Of a stretch of 64,000 nucleotides of DNA, positions 1-8,189 are shown piece after piece. The stretch covers positions 1,116,001 to 1,180,000 of the forward strand of contig NZ_CP041745.1 in the NCBI RefSeq assembly GCF_007556815.1, in the 5' to 3' direction. The position numbers and the translations under genes are program-made. Under the pieces are notes generated by a model. That model did no database searches. It saw only the letters and a program-made list of their open reading frames with translations, and was not told the DNA's origin. This DNA is from Paraburkholderia megapolitana (lineage in GTDB: Bacteria > Pseudomonadota > Gammaproteobacteria > Burkholderiales > Burkholderiaceae). Within the stretch, counting starts at the first letter, position 1; every line of letters begins with the position of its first letter.

Positions 1-1012
1 CCCGCGGATTCTGCTCCTGCCAGCGCCAGTGATCCGCGCACATCCGCTCGATCCCGAACGCCGCCCGCCAGCCGATAATCCGTTCCGCCGCCGCCGGGTC
101 CGCATAGCACTGCGCAACATCGCCGGGCCGCCGCGCGGCAATCTCGTACGGCACCGGCCGACCCGACGCCTTCTCGAACGCGCGCACCACGTCGAGCACG
201 CTATACCCCTGGCCCGTCCCGAGATTCACGACGAAGCTCGCATCGCGCGCAACCAGCGCATCGAGCGCCAGAAGGTGCCCGCGCGCCAGATCGACCACGT
301 GGATGTAGTCACGCACGCCGGTGCCGTCCGGCGTGTCGTAGTCGCCGCCGAACACGCGTAGCTTCGCGAGCTTGCCGACCGCGACCTGCGCGACATACGG
401 CATCAGGTTGTTCGGCACGCCGGACGGATCCTCGCCAATCAGGCCGCTTTCGTGCGCGCCGACCGGATTGAAATAGCGCAGCGTCGCGATGCGCCAGCTC
501 GCATCCGATACTTCGAGATCGCGCAGGATCTGCTCGGCGATCAGCTTCGACTGTCCATACGGATTGGTGGCCGACAGCGGGAACGATTCATCGATCGGCG
601 AGCTTTGCGGCACGCCATACACCGTTGCCGACGAACTGAACACAAACTGCCTGACGTTGCGCTCGTTCATCACGGCAAGCAGCACGAGCAGACTGTCGAT
701 GTTGTTACGGTAGTACTCGATCGGTTTCGCAACCGATTCCCCCACGGCCTTCAGCGCCGCAAAGTGAATCGCACCGGTAATCGGATGTTTATCGAAGATC
801 GCACGGAGCGCGGTTTCGTCGCGCGCATCGGTTTCGTAGAACGCGACCTGTTTGCCGGTAATCCGTTCGACGCGTGCAAGCGACTCGCGATTGCTGTTCA
901 CGAGATTGTCGACCACCACGACGTCAAAACCGCCGTTCAACAACTCGACGCACGTGTGCGAGCCGATAAAACCCGCGCCGCCCGTCACCAGAATCGTGCC
1001 CTTCGTGGCCAT
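1..1012 (-). CDS. galE: UDP-glucose 4-epimerase (3' end cut by window edge)
   Basis: This is an extended-SDR enzyme that interconverts UDP-glucose and UDP-galactose, supplying galactose for surface glycans. The N-terminus carries the Rossmann motif TGGAGFIGSH, followed by the DxR region and the catalytic SSSATVYG...NPYGQSK segment (Ser, Tyr and Lys of the SDR triad). There are 337 codons in the window and the family usually has about 340, so only the last few residues are missing. A GGAG ribosome site lies about 6 nt before the ATG. It starts 11 bp after the stop of the upstream GT4 gene and is probably the last gene of that surface-polysaccharide cluster. Confidence 0.95.
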   Translation of the reverse strand, partial: MATKGTILVTGGAGFIGSHTCVELLNGGFDVVVVDNLVNSNRESLARVERITGKQVAFYETDARDETALRAIFDKHPITGAIHFAALKAVGESVAKPIEYYRNNIDSLLVLLAVMNERNVRQFVFSSSATVYGVPQSSPIDESFPLSATNPYGQSKLIAEQILRDLEVSDASWRIATLRYFNPVGAHESGLIGEDPSGVPNNLMPYVAQVAVGKLAKLRVFGGDYDTPDGTGVRDYIHVVDLARGHLLALDALVARDASFVVNLGTGQGYSVLDVVRAFEKASGRPVPYEIAARRPGDVAQCYADPAAAERIIGWRAAFGIERMCADHWRWQEQNPR

Positions 1013-1023
1013 GCTGTGCTCCA

Positions 1024-2181
1024 TTAGAGTGAGACGCCCGTCAAGTTTCGAATCAGGTCTGTATATCGCTCGACGACGGCCCGCTCGTCGAATTCCGCCG
1101 CGACTTTCTGCCGGCCGCGTTCGCCCATCTCGCGGCGCGCGGCGCCGCTCATGTCCAGCATCTGTGCCATTTTCTCTGCGAGGCTCGCTGCGCTCTTTGC
1201 TTCGCACAGCAATCCGTTGATACCGTTCGCTACCACTTCGCGACAACCGGGTACGTCAGTTGCGACGATCGGGCGGCCCATTGCCGCGGCTTCCATCAGC
1301 GTACGCGGCACGCCTTCTCGATACGACGGCAGCACGACGCAATCGGCGGCGGCGATGAACGGGCGCACGTCGTGCGCTTCGCCGCCGTACTCGATGACGC
1401 CCTCGCGCTCCCAGGCGGCCACTTCTTCACGCGAGATCGCGCTCGGGTTGTCGACGCCAACCGGTCCGAGCAACTGGAAGCGCGCATTCGGATAGCGTGC
1501 GCGCAGTTGCCGCGCGGCGTCGACATATTCTCCTACGCCTTTATCCCACAGCAAACGGCCAATTAATATGAACGTGACCTGATTGCTTTCGGGCATCGGC
1601 GTCGGCGCGAACTGCTCGAGGTCGACGCCTTCGCCGTGCAGCAGGCGTGCCCGCTCCGGGTGCACGAGCAGATGCTGATCGGTAAACGCGGCCATGTCGT
1701 CGCGATTCAAAAACCAGATTTCGCGAGGAAAGCGGAACGCGAAGCGGTACAGCTTCTTCGCAATCTGCGCAGTGCGGCTCGACTGAATGAAAACATAACC
1801 GAGCCCCGTCGTGACCGCGACCGACGCAACGCCCGCGAGCTTTGCCGCAATCGATCCGTAGATATTCGGCTTGATCGTGTAGTGAAACACGACATGCGGC
1901 CGGATCGCGCGATAGTGGCGATACAGCGCCCACAGCGTGCGCAGGTCGTCGCGCGGATTCGTACCCTTCGATGCAACCGGCAGATCGACGCAGCGGCAGC
2001 CCATCTGCGCGAGTGGTTCGAACGTGCGGTCGCGTGGCGCGATCACGGTGACTTCGACACCGCGGGCGACGAGCGTGCGGATCAGCCCCTGACGATACGT
2101 ATAGATGGCCCACGCCGTATTGCAGACGAGGCTGATGCGCAGTGCGGAACCGACAGGAGTGGGTGCGGGGCTGGATTTCAT
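1024..2181 (-). CDS. Glycosyltransferase family 4
   Basis: This 385-residue GT-B fold glycosyltransferase probably adds a sugar to a lipid-linked glycan at the inner face of the membrane. The N-terminal domain begins LRISLVCNTAWAIYTYRQGL and contains the family stretch HYTIKPNIYGSIAAK. The C-terminal nucleotide-sugar domain has EGVPRTLMEAAAMG, the EX7E motif, and GRPIVATDVPGCREVV. The chosen ATG starts MKSSPAPT; longer in-frame starts only add arginine-rich sequence with no homology look. It lies between the GT2 gene and galE on the same strand. The whole-protein feel is of the PglA/WbuB-like group, but donor and acceptor cannot be read from the sequence. Confidence 0.88.
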   Translation of the reverse strand: MKSSPAPTPVGSALRISLVCNTAWAIYTYRQGLIRTLVARGVEVTVIAPRDRTFEPLAQMGCRCVDLPVASKGTNPRDDLRTLWALYRHYRAIRPHVVFHYTIKPNIYGSIAAKLAGVASVAVTTGLGYVFIQSSRTAQIAKKLYRFAFRFPREIWFLNRDDMAAFTDQHLLVHPERARLLHGEGVDLEQFAPTPMPESNQVTFILIGRLLWDKGVGEYVDAARQLRARYPNARFQLLGPVGVDNPSAISREEVAAWEREGVIEYGGEAHDVRPFIAAADCVVLPSYREGVPRTLMEAAAMGRPIVATDVPGCREVVANGINGLLCEAKSAASLAEKMAQMLDMSGAARREMGERGRQKVAAEFDERAVVERYTDLIRNLTGVSL

Positions 2182-2239
2182 GCAGGGCGACGAAGCCGGG
2201 TATCTAAAGGAATGGGAGAGCGATGAGCGGGAACGTGAT

Positions 2240-3088
2240 TCACGACTCACGCGACCCTTGCGAGGTACCCGCACGCGGCGCAAACAGCATGCGCTTGACC
2301 CACTGCAACGTCCGGTAAGGCGTAACGAAGTGCAGCAGATTCTTCGCGAGACCGAGCCAGTCGTACGGATTGAGTGCGTTGAAGTAGTGCATCTGCAGCC
2401 GCAACGTCGACGCGATCTGCCGACGCCGCTTCGTCGCGCTGATACCGCCTTCGTTCAGCTCGTAGTACAGGCCCAGTTCGGGCAGATTCGCGCAGTCGTA
2501 GCGTTCCATCAGCCGCAGAAACAGATCGAGGTCTTCGGCGGCGGGGTAGGCCGCGCGATAGTTGCCGACGGCTTGTACTGCGTTGATACGCAGCATCATC
2601 GAAGGATGCACGAAGCAGCCGCGCAAAAAACGGATGCGACGGATTCCAGCCGGTGTGGCGGGCGGTGTCAGCATGAAAAGCGGCGCGCTGGTACGCGTCA
2701 CCACCTGCGCCCACATGCCGAGTCCTGCCACTTCGGGATGCGTGTCGAGATACTTGCGTTGCTTCGCGAGACGACCAGGCACCGTGAGATCGCCGGCGTC
2801 GATACGCGCCGCGTAACGGTAGCCGCGCGCGGCGAGTGCGTCGATACCCGCCTGCAACGCGCGTTCGATGCCAACGTTTTGCGGCATGCGCAGTACTTCG
2901 ATTGACAGGTTCGGTAGCGTGGGCGCGACGATTGGCGGCGTGCTGCCGTCGTCGACGATCAGCACGTGCACCAGCGCGTCCTCGCTGAACGACGCCAGCG
3001 TGCGCTCGACGTCCGCGTGGCCGTTATACGCGGGCATCAGTACGGCTACGTCGTCTAGTGCGCCGGAAGGAGAGGATGTGGGCGTCAT
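2240..3088 (-). CDS. Glycosyltransferase family 2
   Basis: This 282-residue GT-A fold glycosyltransferase begins VAVLMPAYNGHADVERTL and carries the nucleotide-binding LIVDDGSTPP motif. RIDAGDL fills the position of the metal-binding DxD region (as DAGD), and AEDLDLFLRLME is the usual GT2 catalytic segment. The start is fixed by a 4-bp ATGA overlap with the stop of the upstream flippase gene, so the two are translationally coupled. A C-terminal amphipathic or hydrophobic stretch (LGLAKNLLHFV) may touch the membrane. It should act with the flippase and GT4 genes to build a surface oligosaccharide; the sugar is unknown. Confidence 0.88.
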   Translation of the reverse strand: MTPTSSPSGALDDVAVLMPAYNGHADVERTLASFSEDALVHVLIVDDGSTPPIVAPTLPNLSIEVLRMPQNVGIERALQAGIDALAARGYRYAARIDAGDLTVPGRLAKQRKYLDTHPEVAGLGMWAQVVTRTSAPLFMLTPPATPAGIRRIRFLRGCFVHPSMMLRINAVQAVGNYRAAYPAAEDLDLFLRLMERYDCANLPELGLYYELNEGGISATKRRRQIASTLRLQMHYFNALNPYDWLGLAKNLLHFVTPYRTLQWVKRMLFAPRAGTSQGSRES

Positions 3089-4344
3089 GGGCGCAGCTTG
3101 AAGCGGATGTAGTAGAGATTCACGCTGGCGGCTGCGAGATATCCAGCGGCGAGCCCAACCAGCGCGCCATATGCGCCGAGCCGCGGAATCGCGAGCAGGT
3201 TCACGACGAACGCTACGGCAAGCGCGAGCAGCCACTTCGACAGCAGCACGAACTTCGCCTGGTACTTCAGCACGATCAGGTTGCCGATCGCCTCGATGCC
3301 CGCGGGCACGGACAGCCACACGGCCCAGCGGAAAATATCGATGGCACCTTCATATGCGGGCCCGAACACCCGACGGATGATGAAGCCCGCGAGCAGGTCC
3401 AGCACCAGTGCGCCGCCGATCATCAGCACCGCGGTCATACCGGTGAGCCGCCACATGTTGCGCTTAAGCTGCACCGCGTCCTGCACGCGATAGACGAAGG
3501 CAGGCGCGATAGTCTGTGCGAGCATCAACGCGAGCGTGATCCAGTTTTCGTTGAGTTGCTGCGCGGCCGAATAGCGACCGAGATCGGCAAACGAAATCGT
3601 GCGTTCGAGCATCAACCGGTCGAGCTTCAGAAACAGGTACATGCAGATCAGGCCGATCCAGAACACGGTGCCCGCCGTCGCGAAGTGGCGGAACAGCGAC
3701 CGGTCGACGCGCCATCCGAGCGAGCCATGACGGCGCACGTAATACAGCACGAGCACGATACCGATCGTCGCCGCTTCGAGTGCCCACAGCCAGCCAAAGC
3801 GTGCGGGACTTGCCGCCGCACGCACGAGTACGAACACGAGGCCCGCTTTCAGCACCGCCGTCGTCATACTGGTGAGCAACTGCGGCTTGCTGTAGGTCAT
3901 GCTCTGCAGCCACGAGTTGATCACACCGACGAGCGGTTCGCGAAACAGCATCGTCAGCGCGAGACCCGCGAGCATTGCGCCGACGAGCGGATCGGTGAAG
4001 CCCGCGGCGATACCGGCCCACGTCAGCAGCAACGCGCCCGCCGACACCGTCACGCGCAACGCAAACGCACTGCCCAGCACGGTGCCCAGCTGTTCCTGTG
4101 GACGGTGCACGATGGTCGGCACGAGAATTTCGGCGCCGCATACCCACGTGATCGGCGACAGCACGAGCAGCAGCGTGTTCGCGTATTGCCATTTGCCGAA
4201 CACGTCGGGTCCGAAGTAACGCGCCAGCATGCCGCTGATCGCGATCGCGACGACGATCTGCGTGACCCGCTCGAGCCCAAGCCAGACGATGTTGGCGAGA
4301 GCCCGCGCGACGTCGGGATTGGCGAAGCGCCTCACGGCCGGCAT
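3085..4344 (-). CDS. Polysaccharide flippase (Wzx/MATE-like, MVF family)
   Basis: This is a 419-residue polytopic membrane protein with about 12 hydrophobic segments, starting with ALANIVWLGLERVTQIVVAIAISGML and continuing to the C-terminal VGLAAGYLAAASVNLYYI helix. The length and helix pattern fit the oligosaccharide flippases that move undecaprenyl-linked units to the periplasm. The start MPAVRRFANPDVARAL is preferred because the 82 codons before it are not hydrophobic and look non-coding. It is the first gene of the minus-strand cluster flippase-GT2-GT4-galE. No Wzy polymerase is seen here, so the polymer or O-unit type is open. Confidence 0.85.
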   Translation of the reverse strand: MPAVRRFANPDVARALANIVWLGLERVTQIVVAIAISGMLARYFGPDVFGKWQYANTLLLVLSPITWVCGAEILVPTIVHRPQEQLGTVLGSAFALRVTVSAGALLLTWAGIAAGFTDPLVGAMLAGLALTMLFREPLVGVINSWLQSMTYSKPQLLTSMTTAVLKAGLVFVLVRAAASPARFGWLWALEAATIGIVLVLYYVRRHGSLGWRVDRSLFRHFATAGTVFWIGLICMYLFLKLDRLMLERTISFADLGRYSAAQQLNENWITLALMLAQTIAPAFVYRVQDAVQLKRNMWRLTGMTAVLMIGGALVLDLLAGFIIRRVFGPAYEGAIDIFRWAVWLSVPAGIEAIGNLIVLKYQAKFVLLSKWLLALAVAFVVNLLAIPRLGAYGALVGLAAGYLAAASVNLYYIRFKLRP

Positions 4345-4602
4345 CCGGTGCCTGGCCTGCCGCTGGGCTGCTTTGCAGGGGTCCGGGAACAGGCCCGCCT
4401 TGCCATGACCGATGGCAACGTTATGAGTGGAGCGCGTCCAGGCATTAGAATAGGCACCTGCATGGCGTAATCTGAAAACCGCAATTATAAGGTTGGATAG
4501 AGGTAGACCTCCGATCGCTTCCGGCAAACGCACCACGCGGTGTCTACCGACACCGCCGGCCGCGCCGGTCAAAATTTCCTTTGCACGCAAGTGAGCCTAT
4601 CC

Positions 4603-5997
4603 ATGATCTCCCAGTCCATTTTCAAGGCGTATGACATCCGCGGTGTGATCGGCAAGACGCTCGACGCCGACACAGCCCGTTCGATCGGTCGTGCATTCGG
4701 CAGCGAAGTGCGCGCGCAGGGCGGCGATGCCGTTGTCGTCGCGCGTGACGGCCGGTTGTCCGGGCCCGAGCTGATCGCCGCGTTGTCCGATGGCCTGCGC
4801 TCTGCGGGTGTCGATGTGGTGAACGTCGGCATGGTGCCGACGCCGGTCGGCTATTTCGCCGCGAGCGTGCCGCTCGCACTGGCCGGTGGTGAACGCCGCA
4901 TCGATTCGTGCATCGTCGTGACGGGTAGCCACAACCCGCCCGACTACAACGGCTTCAAGATGGTGTTGCGCGGCGCGGCCATCTATGGCGAGCAGATTCA
5001 GGCGCTGTATCAGCGCATCGTCGACAATCGCTTCGAAACCGGCAGCGGCAGCTACGCCGATTACGACATCGCGGATGTGTATCTGGCGCGCATCGTCGGC
5101 GACATCAAGCCCGCGCGGCCGATCAAGATTGTCGTGGACACCGGCAACGGTGTCGCCGGCGGTCTGGCTCCGCGACTCTTCAAGGCGCTCGGTTGCGAAC
5201 TCGTTGAGCTGTTCACCGAGATCGATGGCACGTTCCCGAATCACCATCCGGACCCGGCGCACCCGGAGAATCTGCAAGACGTGATCAAGGCGTTGAAGGA
5301 AACCGATGCGGAAATCGGCTTCGCGTTCGACGGCGACGGCGATCGTCTCGGCGTCGTGACGAAGGACGGGCAGATCATCTATCCGGATCGCCAGTTGATG
5401 CTGTTTGCCGAAGAAGTTTTATCGCGCAACAAGGGCGCGCAAATTATTTATGACGTGAAGTGCACGCGTAATCTCGCGAAGTGGGTGCGCGACAAGGGCG
5501 GCGTGCCGCTGATGTGGAAGACTGGCCACTCGCTCGTGAAGGCAAAGCTGCGCGAAACCGGCGCACCGCTCGCCGGTGAAATGAGTGGCCACGTGTTTTT
5601 CAAGGACCGCTGGTACGGCTTCGACGATGGCCTGTACACGGGCGCACGGCTGCTCGAAATTCTCTCGAAGGTGAGCGATCCGAGCGCGTTGCTGAACAGC
5701 TTGCCGAACTCGCACTCCACACCTGAATTGCAACTGAAACTCGAAGAAGGCGAAAACTTCGAGCTGATCGCGCGTTTGCAAAAGAGCGCGACGTTCACCG
5801 GCGCCGACGAAGTCGTGAAGATCGACGGTCTGCGTGTCGAGTATCCGGATGGCTTCGGTCTCGCGCGTTCGTCGAACACGACGCCGGTCGTCGTGATGCG
5901 CTTCGAAGCCGATAACGACGCGGCACTTTCGCGCATCCAGGAGGATTTCCGCCGCGTGATTCTCGCGGAAAAGCCGGACGCAAAACTGCCGTTTTGA
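4603..5997 (+). CDS. manB: Phosphomannomutase/phosphoglucomutase
   Basis: This 464-residue enzyme of the alpha-D-phosphohexomutase family converts mannose-6-P to mannose-1-P (and the glucose pair), feeding GDP-mannose and related nucleotide sugars. The catalytic phosphoserine is in TGSHNPPDYNG (Ser109). The metal loop DGDGDR holds Asp243, Asp245 and Asp247. The sugar-binding segment GEMSGHVFF and the phosphate-binding C-terminal domain (RSSNTTPVVVMRFEA) are present. Length matches AlgC/ManB. It is divergent from the flippase cluster across a 258-bp gap and is followed by a strong terminator. The start MISQSIFKAYDIRG is the family start. Confidence 0.93.
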   Translation: MISQSIFKAYDIRGVIGKTLDADTARSIGRAFGSEVRAQGGDAVVVARDGRLSGPELIAALSDGLRSAGVDVVNVGMVPTPVGYFAASVPLALAGGERRIDSCIVVTGSHNPPDYNGFKMVLRGAAIYGEQIQALYQRIVDNRFETGSGSYADYDIADVYLARIVGDIKPARPIKIVVDTGNGVAGGLAPRLFKALGCELVELFTEIDGTFPNHHPDPAHPENLQDVIKALKETDAEIGFAFDGDGDRLGVVTKDGQIIYPDRQLMLFAEEVLSRNKGAQIIYDVKCTRNLAKWVRDKGGVPLMWKTGHSLVKAKLRETGAPLAGEMSGHVFFKDRWYGFDDGLYTGARLLEILSKVSDPSALLNSLPNSHSTPELQLKLEEGENFELIARLQKSATFTGADEVVKIDGLRVEYPDGFGLARSSNTTPVVVMRFEADNDAALSRIQEDFRRVILAEKPDAKLPF

Positions 5998-6047
5998 TGG
6001 CAATAACCGCGGCGGTACCGGGCGTTAAGGTACCGGTCGCGGTTCGA

Positions 6048-6083
6048 CGCGGCGCGGGGGGCACCCCCGGCGCCGCGTTTTTT
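6048..6083 (+). terminator. Rho-independent terminator after phosphomannomutase
   Basis: A GC-rich stem of 13 bp with one bulged base (left arm 6048-6060, right arm 6064-6077) closes a 3-nt loop and is followed by six T (6078-6083). It ends the phosphomannomutase transcript before waaC. Confidence 0.85.
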
Positions 6084-6177
6084 ATGCGTTTTATGCAAGG
6101 CTGGTGTCCGCAGCGCGCTAAAATTGCGTCCTTTCAACGCATCTTCGGGCCGGATTGCCGGCGTTCCACTCTTGAGC

Positions 6178-7173
6178 GTGCAAAAGATACTGATCGTAAG
6201 GGTGTCGTCGCTCGGCGACGTCGTGCATAACATGCCCGTCATCGCCGACATTCGTCGGCGGCATCCCGATGCGCAGATCGACTGGCTGGTCGAAGAGAGC
6301 TTCGTCTCGTTGGTGCAGTTCGTCGACGGTGTGCACCGCGCGATTCCGGTATCGCTGCGGCGCTGGCGCAAACGGCTGTTTTCGCCGGCCAACTGGCGCG
6401 AGATCCGCGCGTTCCGGCGGGCGCTCGCTGCGGAGCACTACGATCTCGTGATCGACTGCCAGGGGCTCATCAAGACCGCGTGGGTCGCGGGCATGGCGCG
6501 CGGCCCGGTGGTCGGCCTCGGCAACCGCACCGACGGCGCGGGCTACGAATGGCCGGTGCGCTTCTTTTACCGCAAGCGCGTGCCGATCGCGCCGCGCACG
6601 CATGTGGTCGAGCGAACCCGGCAACTGGTTGCGGCCGCACTCGGCGACCCGCCACCCCAACCCACCGACGACATCGATTTCGGCATCGACACACGCCGCG
6701 CCGCGCTCGCGCTCAGCGAAGCCGGGCTGAATCTGCCGGTGCCGTACGTCGTATTCGTCCATGCAACGTCGCGCGCCGACAAGCAATGGCCCGACGCCGC
6801 GTGGATCGAACTGGGGCAGGCGCTGATACGGCGCGGCGCATCGATCGTGTTGCCGTGGGGCAGCGACGCAGAACGCGCGACGAGCGAACGGCTCGCGAAG
6901 GAGTTCGGCGCGGCTGCCATCGTGCCGCCGCGACTGTCGCTGCCGGCGGTGGTCGGGTTGATCGACGGTGCGGCTGCGACGGTCGGTGTCGACACCGGCC
7001 TTGTGCACATTGCCGCAGCACTGAAGCGGCCGACGGTCGAGTTGTACAATTTCGCCACCGCGTGGCGCACCGGCGGCTACTGGTCGCCGAATGTCGTCAA
7101 TCTCGGCACCGCGGGCCAGCCGCCGACGCTCGATCAGGTGAAGGCGACGCTGTCGGGCTTTGGCCTGCTGTGA
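6178..7173 (+). CDS. waaC: Lipopolysaccharide heptosyltransferase I
   Basis: This GT9-family enzyme (331 aa) transfers the first L-glycero-D-manno-heptose onto Kdo2-lipid A at the cytoplasmic face. The N-terminus KILIVRVSSLGDVVHNMPV is the GT9 signature. The C-terminal domain has FVHATSRADKQWPDAAW (donor binding), PWGSDAERATSERLA and GVDTGLVHIAAALKRPTVELY. The GTG at 6178, giving M/V-QKILIV, matches the family N-terminus; a TTG two codons upstream (6172) is possible. It heads an LPS inner-core run with the Kdo hydroxylase and waaA. Confidence 0.93.
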   Translation: MQKILIVRVSSLGDVVHNMPVIADIRRRHPDAQIDWLVEESFVSLVQFVDGVHRAIPVSLRRWRKRLFSPANWREIRAFRRALAAEHYDLVIDCQGLIKTAWVAGMARGPVVGLGNRTDGAGYEWPVRFFYRKRVPIAPRTHVVERTRQLVAAALGDPPPQPTDDIDFGIDTRRAALALSEAGLNLPVPYVVFVHATSRADKQWPDAAWIELGQALIRRGASIVLPWGSDAERATSERLAKEFGAAAIVPPRLSLPAVVGLIDGAAATVGVDTGLVHIAAALKRPTVELYNFATAWRTGGYWSPNVVNLGTAGQPPTLDQVKATLSGFGLL

Positions 7174-7231
7174 GCGACATTCCGGGCGTTAGCGCCGCAC
7201 GCAACCGCTGCACCCGTTTTCAAGGGCGACC

Positions 7232-8116
7232 ATGAACGAATCCCAGATCATCGAAGTGGCAACCGGCGACTGGCATGGACACAACCTGTCCGTGCCGCGC
7301 GAGACGCTGCTGGCCGGCGTCGAACGCGGCAAGGTGCTGTACTTTCCGAATCTGTCCTTCGCGATCGAAGGCGGCGAGCAGGCGTTGCTCGATCCCGCGC
7401 TCGCCGATCCGAAGCGCAAGAACATCAGCCTCGAGCCGAACGGCGGCGCGCTGCATGGCGTGCTGGGCGACGCGGTGACGCAATCGGCGGTGCGTGCGTT
7501 GATCGCGCGTTACCAGATCAATGCGCGCACGCTCGTCGATGGGCTATTCCCTGAATACGACGGCAAGTTGCGCGTTGCGCCGACCAGTTTGCGCTTGCAT
7601 CAGGTCGAAACGCGGCAGACGTCGTGGCGCAAGGACGATAGCCGTTTGCACGTCGATGCATTTCCTTCACGGCCGAATTACGGCGAGCGCATCTTGCGCG
7701 TCTTCACCAACGTGAACCCGCAGGGCGCGCCGCGTGTGTGGCGTGTCGGCGAGCCGTTCGAGGATATGGCGCAGCGTTTCCTGCCGCGTATCAAGCCGCA
7801 GATGCCGGGCTCCGCATGGCTGCTGAAGCTGCTGCACGTTACCAAATCGCGTCGTAGCGAATACGATCATCTGATGCTGAATCTTCACGACGGCATGAAG
7901 GCCGACCTCGATTATCAGAAGGTCTCGCCGCAAGAGACCATGCCGTTTCCGCCCGGTTGCGTGTGGGTCTGCTTCTCGGATCAGACTTCGCATGCGGTGA
8001 TGTCCGGTCAGTTCATGCTCGAACAAACTTTCTTCCTGCCGGTCAAGGCGATGGCGCAGCCCGAGTGCGCACCGCTTGGCATACTCGAACGTCTGCAGGG
8101 TAGGGCTCTCGTTTGA
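7232..8116 (+). CDS. kdoO: Kdo 3-hydroxylase (Fe(II)/2-oxoglutarate dioxygenase, KdoO type)
   Basis: This 294-residue protein matches the KdoO family first described in Burkholderia ambifaria and Yersinia. That family hydroxylates the outer Kdo of Kdo2-lipid A at C3 to give Ko. The probable iron-binding triad is visible as RLHVDAF (His140, Asp142) and SDQTSHAVMSG (His254), with an arginine-rich segment between (GERILRVF) suited to 2-oxoglutarate binding. It lies between waaC and waaA, which fits action on freshly made Kdo2-lipid A. The assignment rests on remembered family resemblance and context, not a search. Confidence 0.85.
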   Translation: MNESQIIEVATGDWHGHNLSVPRETLLAGVERGKVLYFPNLSFAIEGGEQALLDPALADPKRKNISLEPNGGALHGVLGDAVTQSAVRALIARYQINARTLVDGLFPEYDGKLRVAPTSLRLHQVETRQTSWRKDDSRLHVDAFPSRPNYGERILRVFTNVNPQGAPRVWRVGEPFEDMAQRFLPRIKPQMPGSAWLLKLLHVTKSRRSEYDHLMLNLHDGMKADLDYQKVSPQETMPFPPGCVWVCFSDQTSHAVMSGQFMLEQTFFLPVKAMAQPECAPLGILERLQGRALV

Positions 8117-8143
8117 GCGCCGCCGCTCGCGCGAGCCGCGCTT

Positions 8144-8164
8144 CTTCTGTCTTCTGTCTTCTGT
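8144..8164 (+). repeat. Heptamer tandem repeat CTTCTGT x3
   Basis: Three perfect tandem copies of CTTCTGT, preceded by a partial CTT, sit in the 73-bp gap between the Kdo hydroxylase stop and the waaA start. The unit is not a multiple of three, but no gene is disrupted. Confidence 0.9.
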
Positions 8165-8189
8165 ATGCATGCCTCCCCGCGGAGCGCAC

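Noticed and set aside
3058..4470. A 470-codon plus-strand open frame opposite the flippase gene
   Set aside because: The encoded sequence is rich in His, Arg and Gln with no hydrophobic core, while the minus strand encodes a clean polytopic flippase.
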